Shown here in pieces: positions 50,298 to 60,588 of a DNA stretch of 64,000 bases. The first letter of the stretch is position 1, and each line of letters begins with the position of its first letter. A model generated the notes under the pieces. It saw nothing but the letters and a program-made list of their open reading frames with translations, had not been told where the DNA came from and did no database searches. A program made the translations under genes and the position numbers. This stretch comes from Xenophilus sp. AP218F (GTDB taxonomy: Bacteria; Pseudomonadota; Gammaproteobacteria; Burkholderiales; Chromobacteriaceae): the NCBI GenBank assembly GCA_002213445.1, contig NJIE01000029.1, positions 31,079-95,078 on the forward strand. Reading direction: 5' to 3'.

Positions 50298-50576
50298 TCA
50301 GCCGCCGGCGGAGTCAGCCGCGCCGGCGTCGCCGGACCGGGCCGCCGCGGCGGCTTCCAGCTGCGCCAGGCGCTGCTCCAGCGCGCCGAGCTTCTCGCGC
50401 GTGCGCGCCAGCACTTCCTGCTGCACGTCGAACTCCTCGCGCGTCACCAGATCCATGCGGCTGAAAGTGGAGGCCATCATGGCCTTGACGTTTTTCTCCA
50501 GATCCTTGGCCGGGCTGGCGGCGATGGTTTCGCTGATCTTGGCGCTGATCTCTTCAAACAGTTTCTGGCTCAACAT
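50298..50576 (-). CDS. ubiK: Ubiquinone biosynthesis accessory factor UbiK
   Basis: Small coiled-coil protein (YqiC/BMFP family), 92 residues, that supports the Ubi complex and binds membranes. The N-terminus LFEEISAKISETIAASPAKDLEKNVKAMM-type helix (residues 5-33, read in parts) and the C-terminal trimeric coiled coil EVLARTREKLGALEQRLAQ are typical. GGAG precedes ATG 50576. It is divergent from glnK and opens the ubiK-comM-SPOR-dsbA run. Confidence 0.92.
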   Translation of the reverse strand: MLSQKLFEEISAKISETIAASPAKDLEKNVKAMMASTFSRMDLVTREEFDVQQEVLARTREKLGALEQRLAQLEAAAAARSGDAGAADSAGG

Positions 50577-50662
50577 GGCGGACTCCTGAGGTATCACGTG
50601 ATGTGTCGAGTGTAACAAAAACCGGGCGACGGCTCGCGTCAGGCAAGCAAAGAAACCATGCT

Positions 50663-50712
50663 CGCACCAAAGCGGTGCAGTGTAATCAGGCCGCATGCAC
50701 AAGGAAAGTGCC
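50663..50712 (+). promoter_or_regulatory. Two NtrC-type binding sites upstream of glnK
   Basis: CGCAC-N7-GTGCA (50663-50679) and TGCAC-N7-GTGCC (50696-50712) match the NtrC palindrome. Their centres are 33 bp apart, about three helical turns, at roughly -85 and -118 from the predicted start. Confidence 0.8.
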
Positions 50713-50759
50713 AATTTGGCCAGCTTGGGTTTTTTTTGCAGCGCAGCACAATAAATTAA

Positions 50760-51170
<411 letters not shown>

Positions 51171-51197
51171 CGCCGCCACCGCACGGGAGAAACCATA

Positions 51198-52508
51198 ATG
51201 AAAAAGCTGCTTGCCGCTCTGGCCGCCGGACTCTCGGCCGCCACCCTGCCCGCCCTGGCCGACGCCCCCGCCGGCCCGGCCATCGCCGCCGCCAAGGTCA
51301 TCAATTCCGGCGATACCGCCTGGATGCTGACCTCCACCGCGCTGGTGCTGTTCATGACCATTCCCGGCCTCGCCCTGTTCTACGGCGGCATGGTGCGCAA
51401 GAAAAACGTGCTGGCCACGCTGATGCAAAGCTTCGCCATCACCGCGCTGGTGACCGTGTTGTGGGTGGTGGTCGGCTATAGCCTGGCCTTTACCGTCGGC
51501 AATCCGTACATCGGCGATCTGTCGCGCTTCATGCTGGACGGCATGATATTCATGAAGGACGCCGGCAAGCTGGCCGTGCATCCTCTGGCCGGCACCATTC
51601 CCGAATCGGTGTTCATGACCTTCCAGATGACCTTCGCCATCATCACCCCGGCGCTGATCACCGGCGCCTTCGCCGAGCGGATGAAATTCTCGGCGATGCT
51701 GGTCTTCATGACCATGTGGTCGCTGCTGGTCTACGTGCCGGTGGCGCATTGGGTCTGGGCCCCGGGCGGCTGGATGGCCGACAAGGGCGTGCTGGACTTC
51801 GCCGGCGGCACCGTGGTGCACATCAACGCCGGCGTGGCCGGCCTGGTCACCGCGCTGGTGCTGGGCAAGCGCGTCGGCTTCGGCCGCGAGGCGATGCCGC
51901 CGCACAACCTGATCCTGACGCTGGTGGGCGCGTCGATGCTGTGGGTGGGCTGGTTCGGCTTCAACGCTGGCTCGGCGGGCGCCGCCGACGGCCGCGCCGG
52001 CATGGCCATGGTCACCACCCAAGTCGCCACCGCCATGGCCGCGCTCTCCTGGATGTTCGTCGAATGGTTCACCAAGAAGAAGCCGTCGGTGCTCGGCATC
52101 GCCTCCGGCGCGGTGGCGGGCCTGGTGGCCATCACCCCGGCCGCCGGCTTCGTCGACGTCAAGGGCGCGCTGGCCATCGGCCTGGCCGCCGGCGTGGTCT
52201 GCTTCTGGGGCGCGACCGGCCTCAAGCACATGCTGGGCTACGACGACTCGCTGGATGCCTTCGGCGTGCACGGCGTCGGCGGGATTCTGGGGGCCTTGCT
52301 GACCGGCGTGTTCGCGGTGAAAGAGATCGGCGGCGCCGACGGCAGCCTGGGCGCGCAGGCGCTGGGCGTAGGCGTCACCGCGCTGTACTGCGCCGCTCTC
52401 ACCTTCATCCTGCTCAAGCTGGTCGACGTCGTCATCGGCTTACGCGTGGCGGAGGACGAAGAACGCGAAGGGCTGGACGTGGTGCTGCACGGCGAGCGCG
52501 TGGAATAA
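51198..52508 (+). CDS. amtB: Ammonium transporter AmtB
   Basis: Trimeric inner-membrane ammonium channel, 436 residues. A cleavable signal peptide (about 1-22) is followed by eleven transmembrane helices. Pore marks seen are the twin-His pair (VVHINAGVAG and FGVHGVGGILG) and the Phe gate near TFQMTFAIITPALI. GGAG precedes ATG 51198. It lies 27 bp after glnK, giving the standard glnK-amtB pair. Confidence 0.98.
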   Translation: MKKLLAALAAGLSAATLPALADAPAGPAIAAAKVINSGDTAWMLTSTALVLFMTIPGLALFYGGMVRKKNVLATLMQSFAITALVTVLWVVVGYSLAFTVGNPYIGDLSRFMLDGMIFMKDAGKLAVHPLAGTIPESVFMTFQMTFAIITPALITGAFAERMKFSAMLVFMTMWSLLVYVPVAHWVWAPGGWMADKGVLDFAGGTVVHINAGVAGLVTALVLGKRVGFGREAMPPHNLILTLVGASMLWVGWFGFNAGSAGAADGRAGMAMVTTQVATAMAALSWMFVEWFTKKKPSVLGIASGAVAGLVAITPAAGFVDVKGALAIGLAAGVVCFWGATGLKHMLGYDDSLDAFGVHGVGGILGALLTGVFAVKEIGGADGSLGAQALGVGVTALYCAALTFILLKLVDVVIGLRVAEDEEREGLDVVLHGERVE

Positions 52509-52550
52509 GCGCCGCCCATCCGACTCAAGATTGTTGCGTAAGGGACTTTG

Positions 52551-52574
52551 GGGGGCTGCGGCCCCCTTCTTTTT
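52551..52574 (+). terminator. Terminator of glnK-amtB
   Basis: GGGGGC/GCCCCC with a 4-nt loop is followed by TTCTTTTT. Confidence 0.75.
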
Positions 52575-52581
52575 GTCCAAG

Positions 52582-52604
52582 AAAAAACCGGCGCGAAGCC
52601 GGTT
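52582..52604 (-). terminator. Terminator of the sspA-sspB unit
   Basis: AACCGGC/GCCGGTT with a 5-nt loop is followed by six T on the minus strand. Confidence 0.85.
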
Positions 52605-52626
52605 GTTAGATGAGAACGACAGGCAG

Positions 52627-53025
52627 CTACTTGACGATGCGCAGGCTGGGACGACCGCTGGGTTTCGGCGGTTCGTCCTGCGGCGGCGGCTCGACTGCCG
52701 CAGCGTCCTCGGCCATCGGCTCGACTTCGAAGCCCATTCCTTCGCCGGTTTCCCGGGCGAAGATGGACATCACGTTGCCGATCGGCACCCAGATGTCGCG
52801 CGACATGCCGCCAAAGCGCGCCGAGAACGACAGCCAGTCGTTTTCGATGCGCAGGTTCTTGGTGGCGGCTTCGGCGATGTTGAGCACGATCTCGTTGTTC
52901 TTGACGTACTCGCGCGGCACATCGGTGCGATCGTTGACCCAGACCACGATGTACGGGGTCAGACCGTTGTCGCCGCACCATTGGTGCAGCGCGCGGATCA
53001 TGTACGGCTTGGTGCTGGCGCTCAT
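52627..53025 (-). CDS. sspB: ClpXP adaptor SspB
   Basis: Delivers ssrA-tagged proteins to ClpXP, 132 residues. The folded domain (about 1-105) has YMIRALHQWCGDNGLTPYI; a flexible acidic/Pro-rich linker leads to the C-terminal ClpX-binding motif RPSLRIVK, equivalent to the XB tail of E. coli SspB. ATG 53025 lies 8 bp after sspA. The longer in-frame start reads inside sspA. Confidence 0.96.
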   Translation of the reverse strand: MSASTKPYMIRALHQWCGDNGLTPYIVVWVNDRTDVPREYVKNNEIVLNIAEAATKNLRIENDWLSFSARFGGMSRDIWVPIGNVMSIFARETGEGMGFEVEPMAEDAAAVEPPPQDEPPKPSGRPSLRIVK

Positions 53026-53033
53026 GGCGGTCC

Positions 53034-53636
53034 TTACTTGCGCATGGCTTTTTCGGACGGGGTCAGCGAGTCGATGAAGGACTGGCGCTGGAAAATGCGC
53101 TCGGCGTACTTGAGGATCGGGGCCGCGTTCTTGCCCAGGTCGATGTTGTAGTGCTCCAGGCGCCACATCAGCGGGGCGATGGCCACGTCGATCATCGAGA
53201 AGTCCTCGCCCAGCATGAATTTCTGCTTGGCGAAAATAGGGGCGATGGTGGTCAGGCCGTCGCGAATCGCTTCGCGCGCCTTGCTGGCTTCCTTGCCGGT
53301 GGCGCCGCCTTCCAGCGTCTTGACGTGCACGAAAAGCTCGTTTTCGAAGCGGTGCAGGAACAGGCGGGCGCGAGCGCGCATCACCGGATCGGCCGGCATC
53401 AGCTGCGGATGCGGGAAGCGCTCGTCGATGTATTCATTGATGATATTGGATTCGTGCAGGATCAGATCGCGCTCGACCAGTACCGGAACCTCGTTGTAGG
53501 GATTCATCACAGCCAGATCTTCCGGCTTGTTGTGGATGTCCACATCGATGATTTCGAAATCCATCCCCTTCTCAAACAGCACGATGCGGCAGCGTTGACT
53601 AAACGGGCAGGTGATTCCGGAATAAAGTGTCATCAT
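53034..53636 (-). CDS. sspA: Stringent starvation protein A
   Basis: GST-fold RNA polymerase-associated regulator, 200 residues, with N-terminal thioredoxin-like domain (TLYSGITCPFSQRCRIVLFEKG, read in parts) and a helical C-terminal domain. As in known SspA proteins the GST catalytic residue is not conserved. Tandem ATGs allow starts at 53636 or 53633. It pairs with sspB and lies downstream of petC behind a terminator. Confidence 0.96.
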   Translation of the reverse strand: MMTLYSGITCPFSQRCRIVLFEKGMDFEIIDVDIHNKPEDLAVMNPYNEVPVLVERDLILHESNIINEYIDERFPHPQLMPADPVMRARARLFLHRFENELFVHVKTLEGGATGKEASKAREAIRDGLTTIAPIFAKQKFMLGEDFSMIDVAIAPLMWRLEHYNIDLGKNAAPILKYAERIFQRQSFIDSLTPSEKAMRK

Positions 53637-53741
53637 GGCGGGTGAAAATCCTTGACTAATAACCAGTAGATATAGCAGCGCATTTTAGCACTTTTGCCCT
53701 ACAATTTACCAGCCTTACGCCGCAAACCCATGATTTCAAAT

Positions 53742-53768
53742 AAAAAAGCGGGATTTCTCCCGCTTTTT
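53742..53768 (-). terminator. Terminator of petABC
   Basis: AAAAAGCGGGA/TCCCGCTTTTT with a 4-nt loop, T run on both strands; located after petC. Confidence 0.88.
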
Positions 53769-53790
53769 CCTTGCCGCTGACGCGCTATTC

Positions 53791-54558
53791 TCAGTGCACG
53801 TCGCGCCAGTATTCCTTCTTCAGGAAGTACACCAGCGGGAACAGCAACAGGCCCAGGAACATCAGCACCACGTAGCCGATCTGCTGGCGCTTGACCGCCG
53901 CCGGCTCGCCCATGAACACCAGGAAGTTGGTCAGGTCGGCCATGCGCTTGTCGAATTCGGCGGTATGCGCCTTGCCGTTTTCCAGCTTGGTCAGCGTGCC
54001 GCCCTTGACCAGTTCCAGCACATGCTCTTCGTGGCCTTCCGCGTTCTTGACGGTTTTCAGCTCCTGATCGCCTTGCCACTCCCAGAAGATGTTGGGCATG
54101 CCCACCTTGTCGAACACCCGGTTGTTCCAGCCGGTCGGACGGGTCGGATCGCGATAGAAGCCGCGCAGATAGCTGTACAGATAGTCCGCGCCGCGGGAGC
54201 GGGCGATCAGCGACAGATCCGGCGGCGTGGCGCCGAACCAGTTCTTGCCGTCGTTCTTGCTCATGGCGATGTTCATCTGGTCGCCGATCTTGGCGCCTTC
54301 CGGCAGCAGGTTCTGCTTGATCTGCTCTTCGGACAAACCGATGTCCTGCAGACGGTTGTAACGCATCATGCTGGCCGAGTGGCAGGACAGGCAGTTGTTG
54401 ACGAAGATCTGCGCGCCGCGCTGCAGGCTTTCGGTGTCCTGGATGTCGATCGGGGCCTTGTCCAGCTTCGGGCCGCCTTCGCTGGCCAGCGCCGGCGTCG
54501 CCGCGAACGGCAACACCATGGCCAAAGCCGCGATCAGGTGACGGATTTTGTTTTTCAT
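53791..54558 (-). CDS. petC: Cytochrome c1 of the bc1 complex
   Basis: Heme-carrying subunit that passes electrons from the Rieske protein to soluble cytochromes, 255 residues. Signal peptide about 1-26 (PALA|SEGG). The heme c site is C56-L-S-C59-H60. One C-terminal transmembrane helix near 226-245 anchors it. The axial Met is not certain. It lies 16 bp after petB. Confidence 0.97.
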   Translation of the reverse strand: MKNKIRHLIAALAMVLPFAATPALASEGGPKLDKAPIDIQDTESLQRGAQIFVNNCLSCHSASMMRYNRLQDIGLSEEQIKQNLLPEGAKIGDQMNIAMSKNDGKNWFGATPPDLSLIARSRGADYLYSYLRGFYRDPTRPTGWNNRVFDKVGMPNIFWEWQGDQELKTVKNAEGHEEHVLELVKGGTLTKLENGKAHTAEFDKRMADLTNFLVFMGEPAAVKRQQIGYVVLMFLGLLLFPLVYFLKKEYWRDVH

Positions 54559-54574
54559 GGTCCTTTCCCCTTGC

Positions 54575-55918
54575 TTACACGTTCAGCGCGAACAGCGCGG
54601 CTGCAATCACGGTCACCGCCACCAGCGCCAGGAATTTCACCTGACGCGCGGTAGTCGCTTCCGTCACACGATCCGGCACCGGCACGGAGCCTGCGTCGTT
54701 CTTGGTGTAGAACGGCATCAGCAGGAAGAACGCGAAGTAGATCACCGAGAAGATCTGGGCGATGATGGTGCGGGCGTTGGTGGACGGCAGCGCGCCGAGG
54801 ATGCCCAGGCCGATGAAGGAGGCGATGAACAGCACCAGCGCCACCTTGAACTTGGGACCGCGGTAGCGGATGGACTTGATCGGCGAACGATCCAGCCACG
54901 GCAGGAAGGCGATCAGCACCACCGCGCCGCCCATGGCCAGCACGCCCCATACCTGGGTGCCGAGGAAGGACGGCACCGCGCGCAAGATGGCGTAGAACGG
55001 GGTGAAGTACCATACCGGCGCGATGTGCGGCGGGGTCTTCAGCGGATCGGCCTGGTCGAAGTTGGGATGCTCGAGGAAGTAACCGCCCATTTCCGGCATG
55101 AAGAACACGATGGCCGAGAACACGATCAGGAACACCACCACGCCAAGGATGTCCTTGATCGAATAGTACGGATGCGAGTAAATGCCGTCGAGGTACAGGC
55201 CGGTTTCCGGGTCTTTGGGTTGCTGCTTGATTTCCACGCCGTCCGGGTTGTTGGAGCCGACCTCGTGCAGCGCCATCAGGTGAGCCACCACCAGCGCCAG
55301 CAGCACCAGCGGCACGGCGATCACGTGCAGAGCGAAGAAGCGGTTCAGCGTGGCGTCGGACACCACGTAGTCGCCGCGAATCCATACCGACAGGTCAGGG
55401 CCGATCACCGGGATGGAGCCGAACAGGTTGACGATCACCTGGGCGCCCCAGAACGACATCTGGCCCCACGGCAGCAGATAGCCCATGAAGGCTTCGGCCA
55501 TCAGGCACAGGAAGATCAGGGTGCCGAATACCCAGACCAGTTCGCGCGGCTGCTTGTAGGAGCCGTAGATCAGGCCGCGGAACATGTGCAGGTACACCAC
55601 CACGAAGAACATCGACGCGCCGGTGGAGTGCATGTAGCGGATGATCCAGCCGCCCGCCACGTCGCGCATGATGTACTCGACAGACGCGAAGGCCACCGGC
55701 ACGCCGGCGGCGTTGAGGGTGCCGTCCGGCTTGTAGTTCATGGTCAGGAAGATGCCGGTCACCAGCTGGATCACCAGCACCAGCATGGCCAGCGAACCGA
55801 AGAAGTACCAGAAATTGAAGTTCTTGGGCGCGACGTACTTGCCCCACTGGCTTTCCCACAGGGAAGTCAGCGGGAAGCGGGCGTCCACCCAGTTCAGCAG
55901 CTTTTGTGCCTTGCTCAT
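54575..55918 (-). CDS. petB: Cytochrome b of the bc1 complex
   Basis: Central membrane subunit with two b hemes and the quinol sites, 447 residues, about eight to nine helices. The heme-ligand His pairs sit in helices B and D (GASMFFVVVYLHMFRGL and FFALHVIAVPLVLLALVVAH regions). The Qo-site PEWY-type motif appears as APVWYFTPFYAILRA (PVWY). GAGGG precedes ATG 55918. It lies 13 bp after petA. Confidence 0.97.
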   Translation of the reverse strand: MSKAQKLLNWVDARFPLTSLWESQWGKYVAPKNFNFWYFFGSLAMLVLVIQLVTGIFLTMNYKPDGTLNAAGVPVAFASVEYIMRDVAGGWIIRYMHSTGASMFFVVVYLHMFRGLIYGSYKQPRELVWVFGTLIFLCLMAEAFMGYLLPWGQMSFWGAQVIVNLFGSIPVIGPDLSVWIRGDYVVSDATLNRFFALHVIAVPLVLLALVVAHLMALHEVGSNNPDGVEIKQQPKDPETGLYLDGIYSHPYYSIKDILGVVVFLIVFSAIVFFMPEMGGYFLEHPNFDQADPLKTPPHIAPVWYFTPFYAILRAVPSFLGTQVWGVLAMGGAVVLIAFLPWLDRSPIKSIRYRGPKFKVALVLFIASFIGLGILGALPSTNARTIIAQIFSVIYFAFFLLMPFYTKNDAGSVPVPDRVTEATTARQVKFLALVAVTVIAAALFALNV

Positions 55919-55931
55919 TTTTCGCCCTCGC

Positions 55932-56516
55932 TTATTTGTCTTCGCCGATCAACAGGCGGGTATCGGACAGATACTTGTGCGGCGGGATTTCCAGGTTCTT
56001 GGGCGCGGGAACGCCCTTGAACACGCGCGCGGCCAGGTCGAACTTGGAGCCATGACAGGGGCAATAGAAACCGCCCAGCCAGTCCGCGCCGAGGTCGGCT
56101 GGCGCGATATCCGGACGGTGGGTCGGCGAACAGCCCAGGTGAGTGCAGATACCCACGGCCACCAGCAGCTCGGGCTTGATCGAGCGGTGTTCGTTCTGGC
56201 AGTACTTGGGTTGCTGTTCAACTTCCGATTTCGGGTCCAGCAGCTTGGGATCGTTCTTGGGCAGGTTTTTCAGCTGCTCCGGCGTGCGGTTGAGCACCCA
56301 CACCGGCTTGCCGCGCCACTCGACGTTGATCTTCTGGCCAGCCTCGATCTTGCTGATGTCCACTTCCACCGGGGCGCCCGCTGCTTTCGCCTTCTCGGAG
56401 GGGAAGAAACTCAGGAAAAATGGCGTAGCCGCACCGACAACCGCGACACCCCCAACAGCGCTGGTAGCGACCGTCAGGAACCGGCGGCGCCCCGTATCGA
56501 CTTGTTGTTCACTCAT
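55932..56516 (-). CDS. petA: Ubiquinol-cytochrome c reductase Rieske iron-sulfur subunit
   Basis: Carries the 2Fe-2S cluster that takes electrons from quinol, 194 residues. A Tat-like start (GRRRFLTVATSAVGG) is followed by a membrane anchor. Cluster ligands are C124 and H126 in CTHLGC, and C152 and H155 in CPCHGS; C129 and C154 form the usual disulfide. GAGG at about 10 bp supports ATG 56516 over 56531. First gene of petABC. Confidence 0.97.
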   Translation of the reverse strand: MSEQQVDTGRRRFLTVATSAVGGVAVVGAATPFFLSFFPSEKAKAAGAPVEVDISKIEAGQKINVEWRGKPVWVLNRTPEQLKNLPKNDPKLLDPKSEVEQQPKYCQNEHRSIKPELLVAVGICTHLGCSPTHRPDIAPADLGADWLGGFYCPCHGSKFDLAARVFKGVPAPKNLEIPPHKYLSDTRLLIGEDK

Positions 56517-56629
56517 TACAGTCATCCTCAATCGTGGAATCGAGCCCTAAACCGCCCGATTTTACCCGATTACTAGTAGGGACTTGAAGCGTCTATGCAA
56601 ATAAATTGATTTTCGCCGTCAAGAACCGC

Positions 56630-57376
56630 TCATACCGGGTTGGCCAGGTCGACAAATTCAACATTAATGCCATTGATATTAGCCACTTCCGCCCCCAGCG
56701 CCTGTACGCCGTACCGCTCCGTGGCGTGATGTCCGGCGGCGATGAAGGCCACGTCGCACTCCAGCGCCATGTGGTAATTCTGCTCGGAAACCTCTCCGGT
56801 GATAAAAGCGTCCACGCCCAGCCCGATCGCCTCGGCGAAGAAGCCCTGCGCCCCGCCGCTGCACCAAGCGACGCGACTCACCGGTTTGCCCTCTCGTCCG
56901 AGCAATAGCGCCTCGCGTCCCAATCGGTCAGAAATATGCTTCCGCAATTGGCCCGCGTCCTGCGGCGCCGGCAGGCTGCCATGCCAGAGCAAGCCCTGCT
57001 CGCCCGTCTGGCCGGACGCCACCCAGCCCAAGCGGCGCGCCAACGTTGCGTTATTGCCCAATTCCGGGTGCGCGTCCAGCGGCAAATGATAAGCGAGCAA
57101 ACTGATGCCATGCTCCAGCAGGCTTTTCACCCGTCGGCGCTTGATGCCGGTGAGGCAAGCGTCCTCGCCCTTCCAGAAATAGCCGTGATGCACCAGGATG
57201 GCGTCCGCCTGCCGCGCGACGGCCTCATCGATCAGGGCCTGCGAGGCGGTGACCCCCGCAACCACCTTGCGCACCTCCGCCCGCCCTTCCACCTGCAGGC
57301 CGTTGGGCGCGTAATCCTTGAAGCGCCACGGCTCCAGAATGCCGTCTATGCTGGCGACCAGCTCGCGTAACTGCAT
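56630..57376 (-). CDS. Nif3/YbgI-family dinuclear metal protein
   Basis: Cytosolic protein of 248 residues that forms a hexameric ring with a two-metal site in the family. Metal-binding pattern AILVHHGYFWKG and YHLPLDAHPELGNN and, near the end, AAGHHATERYG. Function is unsettled; GTP cyclohydrolase I activity has been proposed for relatives. GGAAAGG lies eight bases before ATG 57376, which is preferred to 57382. It is upstream of petABC on the same strand, separated by 113 bp, and divergent from rfbB. Confidence 0.9.
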   Translation of the reverse strand: MQLRELVASIDGILEPWRFKDYAPNGLQVEGRAEVRKVVAGVTASQALIDEAVARQADAILVHHGYFWKGEDACLTGIKRRRVKSLLEHGISLLAYHLPLDAHPELGNNATLARRLGWVASGQTGEQGLLWHGSLPAPQDAGQLRKHISDRLGREALLLGREGKPVSRVAWCSGGAQGFFAEAIGLGVDAFITGEVSEQNYHMALECDVAFIAAGHHATERYGVQALGAEVANINGINVEFVDLANPV

Positions 57377-57447
57377 TGCCATGCCTTTCCATTAATTTTC
57401 TGCTCGCACGCGACTTCGCGTACAACGTCAATGATTACCATCCGACA

Positions 57448-57476
57448 TTTTGCCTGATTTTGGCAAAGCCTATAAA
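57448..57476 (+). promoter_or_regulatory. Promoter-like region upstream of rfbB with inverted repeat
   Basis: TATAAA (57471-57476) with TTTTGC 17 bp upstream. TTTGCC-N7-GGCAAA (57449-57467) forms an inverted repeat inside the core promoter that could be an operator. Confidence 0.45.
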
Positions 57477-57655
57477 ATTGGTGCGCTGCGCGGCAAAGGG
57501 CGAAACCGCATACGTCTGGCAATACCATATTTCCCAGGAACCTCCCGACACAGCCATCCCGTCAACACTTAGTCGGCAAGTGCCAGCGATTTTTTGGATT
57601 TGAAGTCGCGTAAAGCACTTAAATCAACGATCACAGAACAAGCACCAGGACAAAC

Positions 57656-58723
57656 ATGACCATTCTCGTCACCGGCGGCGCCGGCTTCATCGGCGGTAAT
57701 TTCGTACTCGATTGGCTGGCCCAAAGCGAAGAAACCGTCGTCAACCTGGACGCGCTCACCTACGCCGGCAATCTGGACACCCTGCGATCGCTGCGCGACA
57801 AGCCGCAGCATGTTTTCATCCACGGCAGCATCGGCGACCGCCCGCTGGTCGAAAAACTGCTGGCCGAACACCGGCCGCGCGCGGTGATCAACTTCGCCGC
57901 CGAAAGCCACGTCGACCGCTCCATCCACGGCCCCTCGGATTTCATCGAGACCAATATCGTCGGCACCTTCAATCTGCTGGAGAGCGTTCGCGGCTACTGG
58001 ATGGGCTTGAGCGCCGAGGACAAGCAGGCGTTTCGTTTCCTGCACGTCTCCACCGACGAGGTCTACGGCACATTGTCCCCGCAAGACCCGCCGTTCGCCG
58101 AGACGCATCGCTACGAGCCCAACAGCCCCTACTCCGCCTCCAAGGCGGCGTCGGACCACCTGGTCCGCGCCTGGCACCACACTTACGGCCTGCCGGTGCT
58201 CACCACCAACTGCAGCAACAACTACGGCCCCTATCACTTCCCGGAAAAGCTGATCCCGCTGGTGATTCTGAATGCGCTGGCGGGCAAGCCGCTGCCGATT
58301 TACGGCGACGGACAGCAGGTGCGCGACTGGCTCTACGTGAAAGACCACTGCAGCGCCATCCGCCGCGTGCTGGAAGCTGGCCGCTTGGGCGAAACCTACA
58401 ACGTGGGCGGCTGGAACGAGAAGGCCAATCTGCAAGTGGTGAACACCATCTGCGCAATTCTGGATGAGCTCAAGCCGCGCGCCGACGGCGCAAGCTACGC
58501 CGCTCAGATCGCCTTCGTGCAGGATCGCCCCGGCCACGACCGCCGCTACGCCATCGACGCGCGCAAGCTGGAACGGGAGCTGGGTTGGAAGCCGGCCGAA
58601 ACCTTCGACAGCGGCATCCGCAAAACCGTGGAATGGTACCTGGCCAATCCGCAGTGGGTAGAAAATGTCGCCAGCGGCCACTACCGCGACTGGATCGATC
58701 AACAATACGGCCAGATAGCATGA
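57656..58723 (+). CDS. rfbB: dTDP-glucose 4,6-dehydratase
   Basis: Second step of dTDP-L-rhamnose synthesis: NAD-dependent oxidation and dehydration of dTDP-glucose. The protein has 355 residues in the SDR fold. The nucleotide site is [11 protein letters not shown] at the N-terminus; STDEVYG and Y159-x3-K163 in YSASKAASD form the active site. AGGA precedes ATG 57656. First of rfbBDAC; its stop overlaps the rfbD start as ATGA. Confidence 0.98.
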   Translation: MTILVTGGAGFIGGNFVLDWLAQSEETVVNLDALTYAGNLDTLRSLRDKPQHVFIHGSIGDRPLVEKLLAEHRPRAVINFAAESHVDRSIHGPSDFIETNIVGTFNLLESVRGYWMGLSAEDKQAFRFLHVSTDEVYGTLSPQDPPFAETHRYEPNSPYSASKAASDHLVRAWHHTYGLPVLTTNCSNNYGPYHFPEKLIPLVILNALAGKPLPIYGDGQQVRDWLYVKDHCSAIRRVLEAGRLGETYNVGGWNEKANLQVVNTICAILDELKPRADGASYAAQIAFVQDRPGHDRRYAIDARKLERELGWKPAETFDSGIRKTVEWYLANPQWVENVASGHYRDWIDQQYGQIA

Positions 58724-59616
58724 CCCGCATCCTGATCACTGGCAAGAACGGCCAGGTCGGCCACGAACTGCAACGCGCGCTGGCCCCGTTGGGCGAGATC
58801 ATCGCCGTGGACCGCCAGCAGCTGGATCTGGCCAAGCCGGACAGCATTCTGACGCAACTCGCAAAGTTGCAGCCGGACGTCATCGTCAACCCCGCCGCCT
58901 ACACCGCGGTGGACAAGGCCGAGAGCGAGTCCGAGCTCGCCTGCGCCGTCAACGCCGTTGCGCCGGGCATCCTGGCGCAGTGGGCCGATGTCCATGGCGC
59001 GCTGCTGGTCCATTACTCCACCGACTACGTCTTCAACGGCGCAGGCAACAAACCATGGCGCGAGGACGATGCCGCCGATCCGCAATCGGCATACGGACTC
59101 AGCAAATGGCGAGGCGAACAGGCCATTCGCGCCGCGACCCAGCGCCATCTGATCCTGCGCACCAGCTGGGTATTCGGCGCGCACGGCGCCAACTTCTTGA
59201 AAACCATGCTGCGCCTGGCGGCGGAACGCACTGAATTGAAGGTGGTCGCCGATCAGATCGGCGCGCCGACCTCCGCGGCGCTGATCGCCGACACCACGGC
59301 GCGCCTGATCGAGCGGTATCTGGCCGACAACCAGCGCTTTCCCTTCGGCACCTACCATCTGGCGGCCGCCGGCGAGATCAGCTGGCACGGCTACGCCCAA
59401 TACCTGATCGGCAAGGCCCGCCAGCTCGGCTTCCCGCTGACGCTCTCGCCGGAAGCGGTGCTAGGCATTCCCACCGAGGCCTACCCGCTGCCGGCCAAGC
59501 GCCCGGCCAATTCCCGGCTGGATTGCGGCAAACTGCGCCACGCTTTCGGGCTGACGCTGCCCGATTGGCGCGACGGCGTGAAGCAAACGCTGGCAGCGTT
59601 AAAAACCGCGAACTGA
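58720..59616 (+). CDS. rfbD: dTDP-4-dehydrorhamnose reductase
   Basis: Final step: NADPH-dependent reduction to dTDP-L-rhamnose. The protein has 298 residues. N-terminal [14 protein letters not shown] binds the cofactor, STDYVFNG and Y125-x3-K129 (YGLSKWRGE) are catalytic. ATG 58720 is fixed by the four-base overlap with rfbB; longer in-frame starts read inside rfbB. Confidence 0.97.
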   Translation: MTRILITGKNGQVGHELQRALAPLGEIIAVDRQQLDLAKPDSILTQLAKLQPDVIVNPAAYTAVDKAESESELACAVNAVAPGILAQWADVHGALLVHYSTDYVFNGAGNKPWREDDAADPQSAYGLSKWRGEQAIRAATQRHLILRTSWVFGAHGANFLKTMLRLAAERTELKVVADQIGAPTSAALIADTTARLIERYLADNQRFPFGTYHLAAAGEISWHGYAQYLIGKARQLGFPLTLSPEAVLGIPTEAYPLPAKRPANSRLDCGKLRHAFGLTLPDWRDGVKQTLAALKTAN

Positions 59617-59641
59617 CATTGGGAATATGGGGAACAGAACC

Positions 59642-60529
59642 ATGACACAGACCCGCAAAGGCATCATCCTCGCCGGCGGCTCCGGCACCCGCCTCTACCC
59701 GGCCACCATCGCCGTCAGCAAGCAGCTGCTGCCGATTTACGACAAGCCGATGATCTATTACCCGCTGACCACGCTGATGCTGGCCGGCATCCGCGAGATC
59801 CTGATCATTTCCACCCCGCAGGACACCCCGCGCTTCGAGCAACTGCTGGGCGACGGCAGCCAGTGGGGCCTACGTCTGCAATACGCGGTGCAAGCCAGTC
59901 CGGACGGCCTGGCGCAGGCTTTCATCATCGGCGAAGATTTCCTGGCCGGCGCGCCGTCGGCCTTGGTGCTGGGCGACAACATTTACTATGGCCATGATTT
60001 TGCTGGCCTGCTGCGGGAAGCCAGCCAGAAAACCGATGGCGCCAGCGTGTTCGCCTACCGCGTCACCGACCCGGAACGCTACGGCGTGGTCGAATTCGAT
60101 CAGAGCGGCAAGGCGCTGTCCATCGAAGAAAAACCCGCCAAGGCCAAGTCCAATTACGCGGTTACCGGTCTCTACTTCTACGACGAACAAGTCGTGGGCA
60201 TCGCCAAATCGATCAAGCCCTCGGCGCGCGGCGAGCTGGAAATCACCGACGTCAACAACGTCTACCTGCGACAAGGCGCGCTGGAGGTGCAGACCATGGG
60301 CCGCGGCTACGCCTGGCTGGATACCGGCACCCATGAATCGATGCTGGAAGCCGGGCAGTTCATCGCCACCATCGAAAGCCGCCAGGGGCTGAAGGTGGCT
60401 TGCCCGGAAGAAATCGCCTACCGCAGCGGCTGGATCGACGCCAATCAGGTGCAAGAGCTGGCCAAACCGCTACAGAAAACCGGCTACGGCCGCTATCTGC
60501 TGGCCATGCTGGAACAAACCACCTTCTGA
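59642..60529 (+). CDS. rfbA: Glucose-1-phosphate thymidylyltransferase
   Basis: First step: joins dTTP and glucose-1-phosphate to dTDP-glucose. The protein has 295 residues. The nucleotidyltransferase signature [12 protein letters not shown] (11-22), [15 protein letters not shown] and [11 protein letters not shown] metal region are all present. GGGGAA precedes ATG 59642. It follows rfbD by 25 bp. Confidence 0.98.
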   Translation: MTQTRKGIILAGGSGTRLYPATIAVSKQLLPIYDKPMIYYPLTTLMLAGIREILIISTPQDTPRFEQLLGDGSQWGLRLQYAVQASPDGLAQAFIIGEDFLAGAPSALVLGDNIYYGHDFAGLLREASQKTDGASVFAYRVTDPERYGVVEFDQSGKALSIEEKPAKAKSNYAVTGLYFYDEQVVGIAKSIKPSARGELEITDVNNVYLRQGALEVQTMGRGYAWLDTGTHESMLEAGQFIATIESRQGLKVACPEEIAYRSGWIDANQVQELAKPLQKTGYGRYLLAMLEQTTF

Positions 60530-60588
60530 CCCCCGCCATGCTCGCGGCAGCTTGGCTCTTCGGGGCCAGACTGCCTCTGGATACCGAT

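Noticed and set aside
57376..57603. 75-codon plus-strand ORF between the Nif3 gene and rfbB
   Set aside because: It covers the rfbB promoter and has no recognisable pattern or ribosome site; probably chance.
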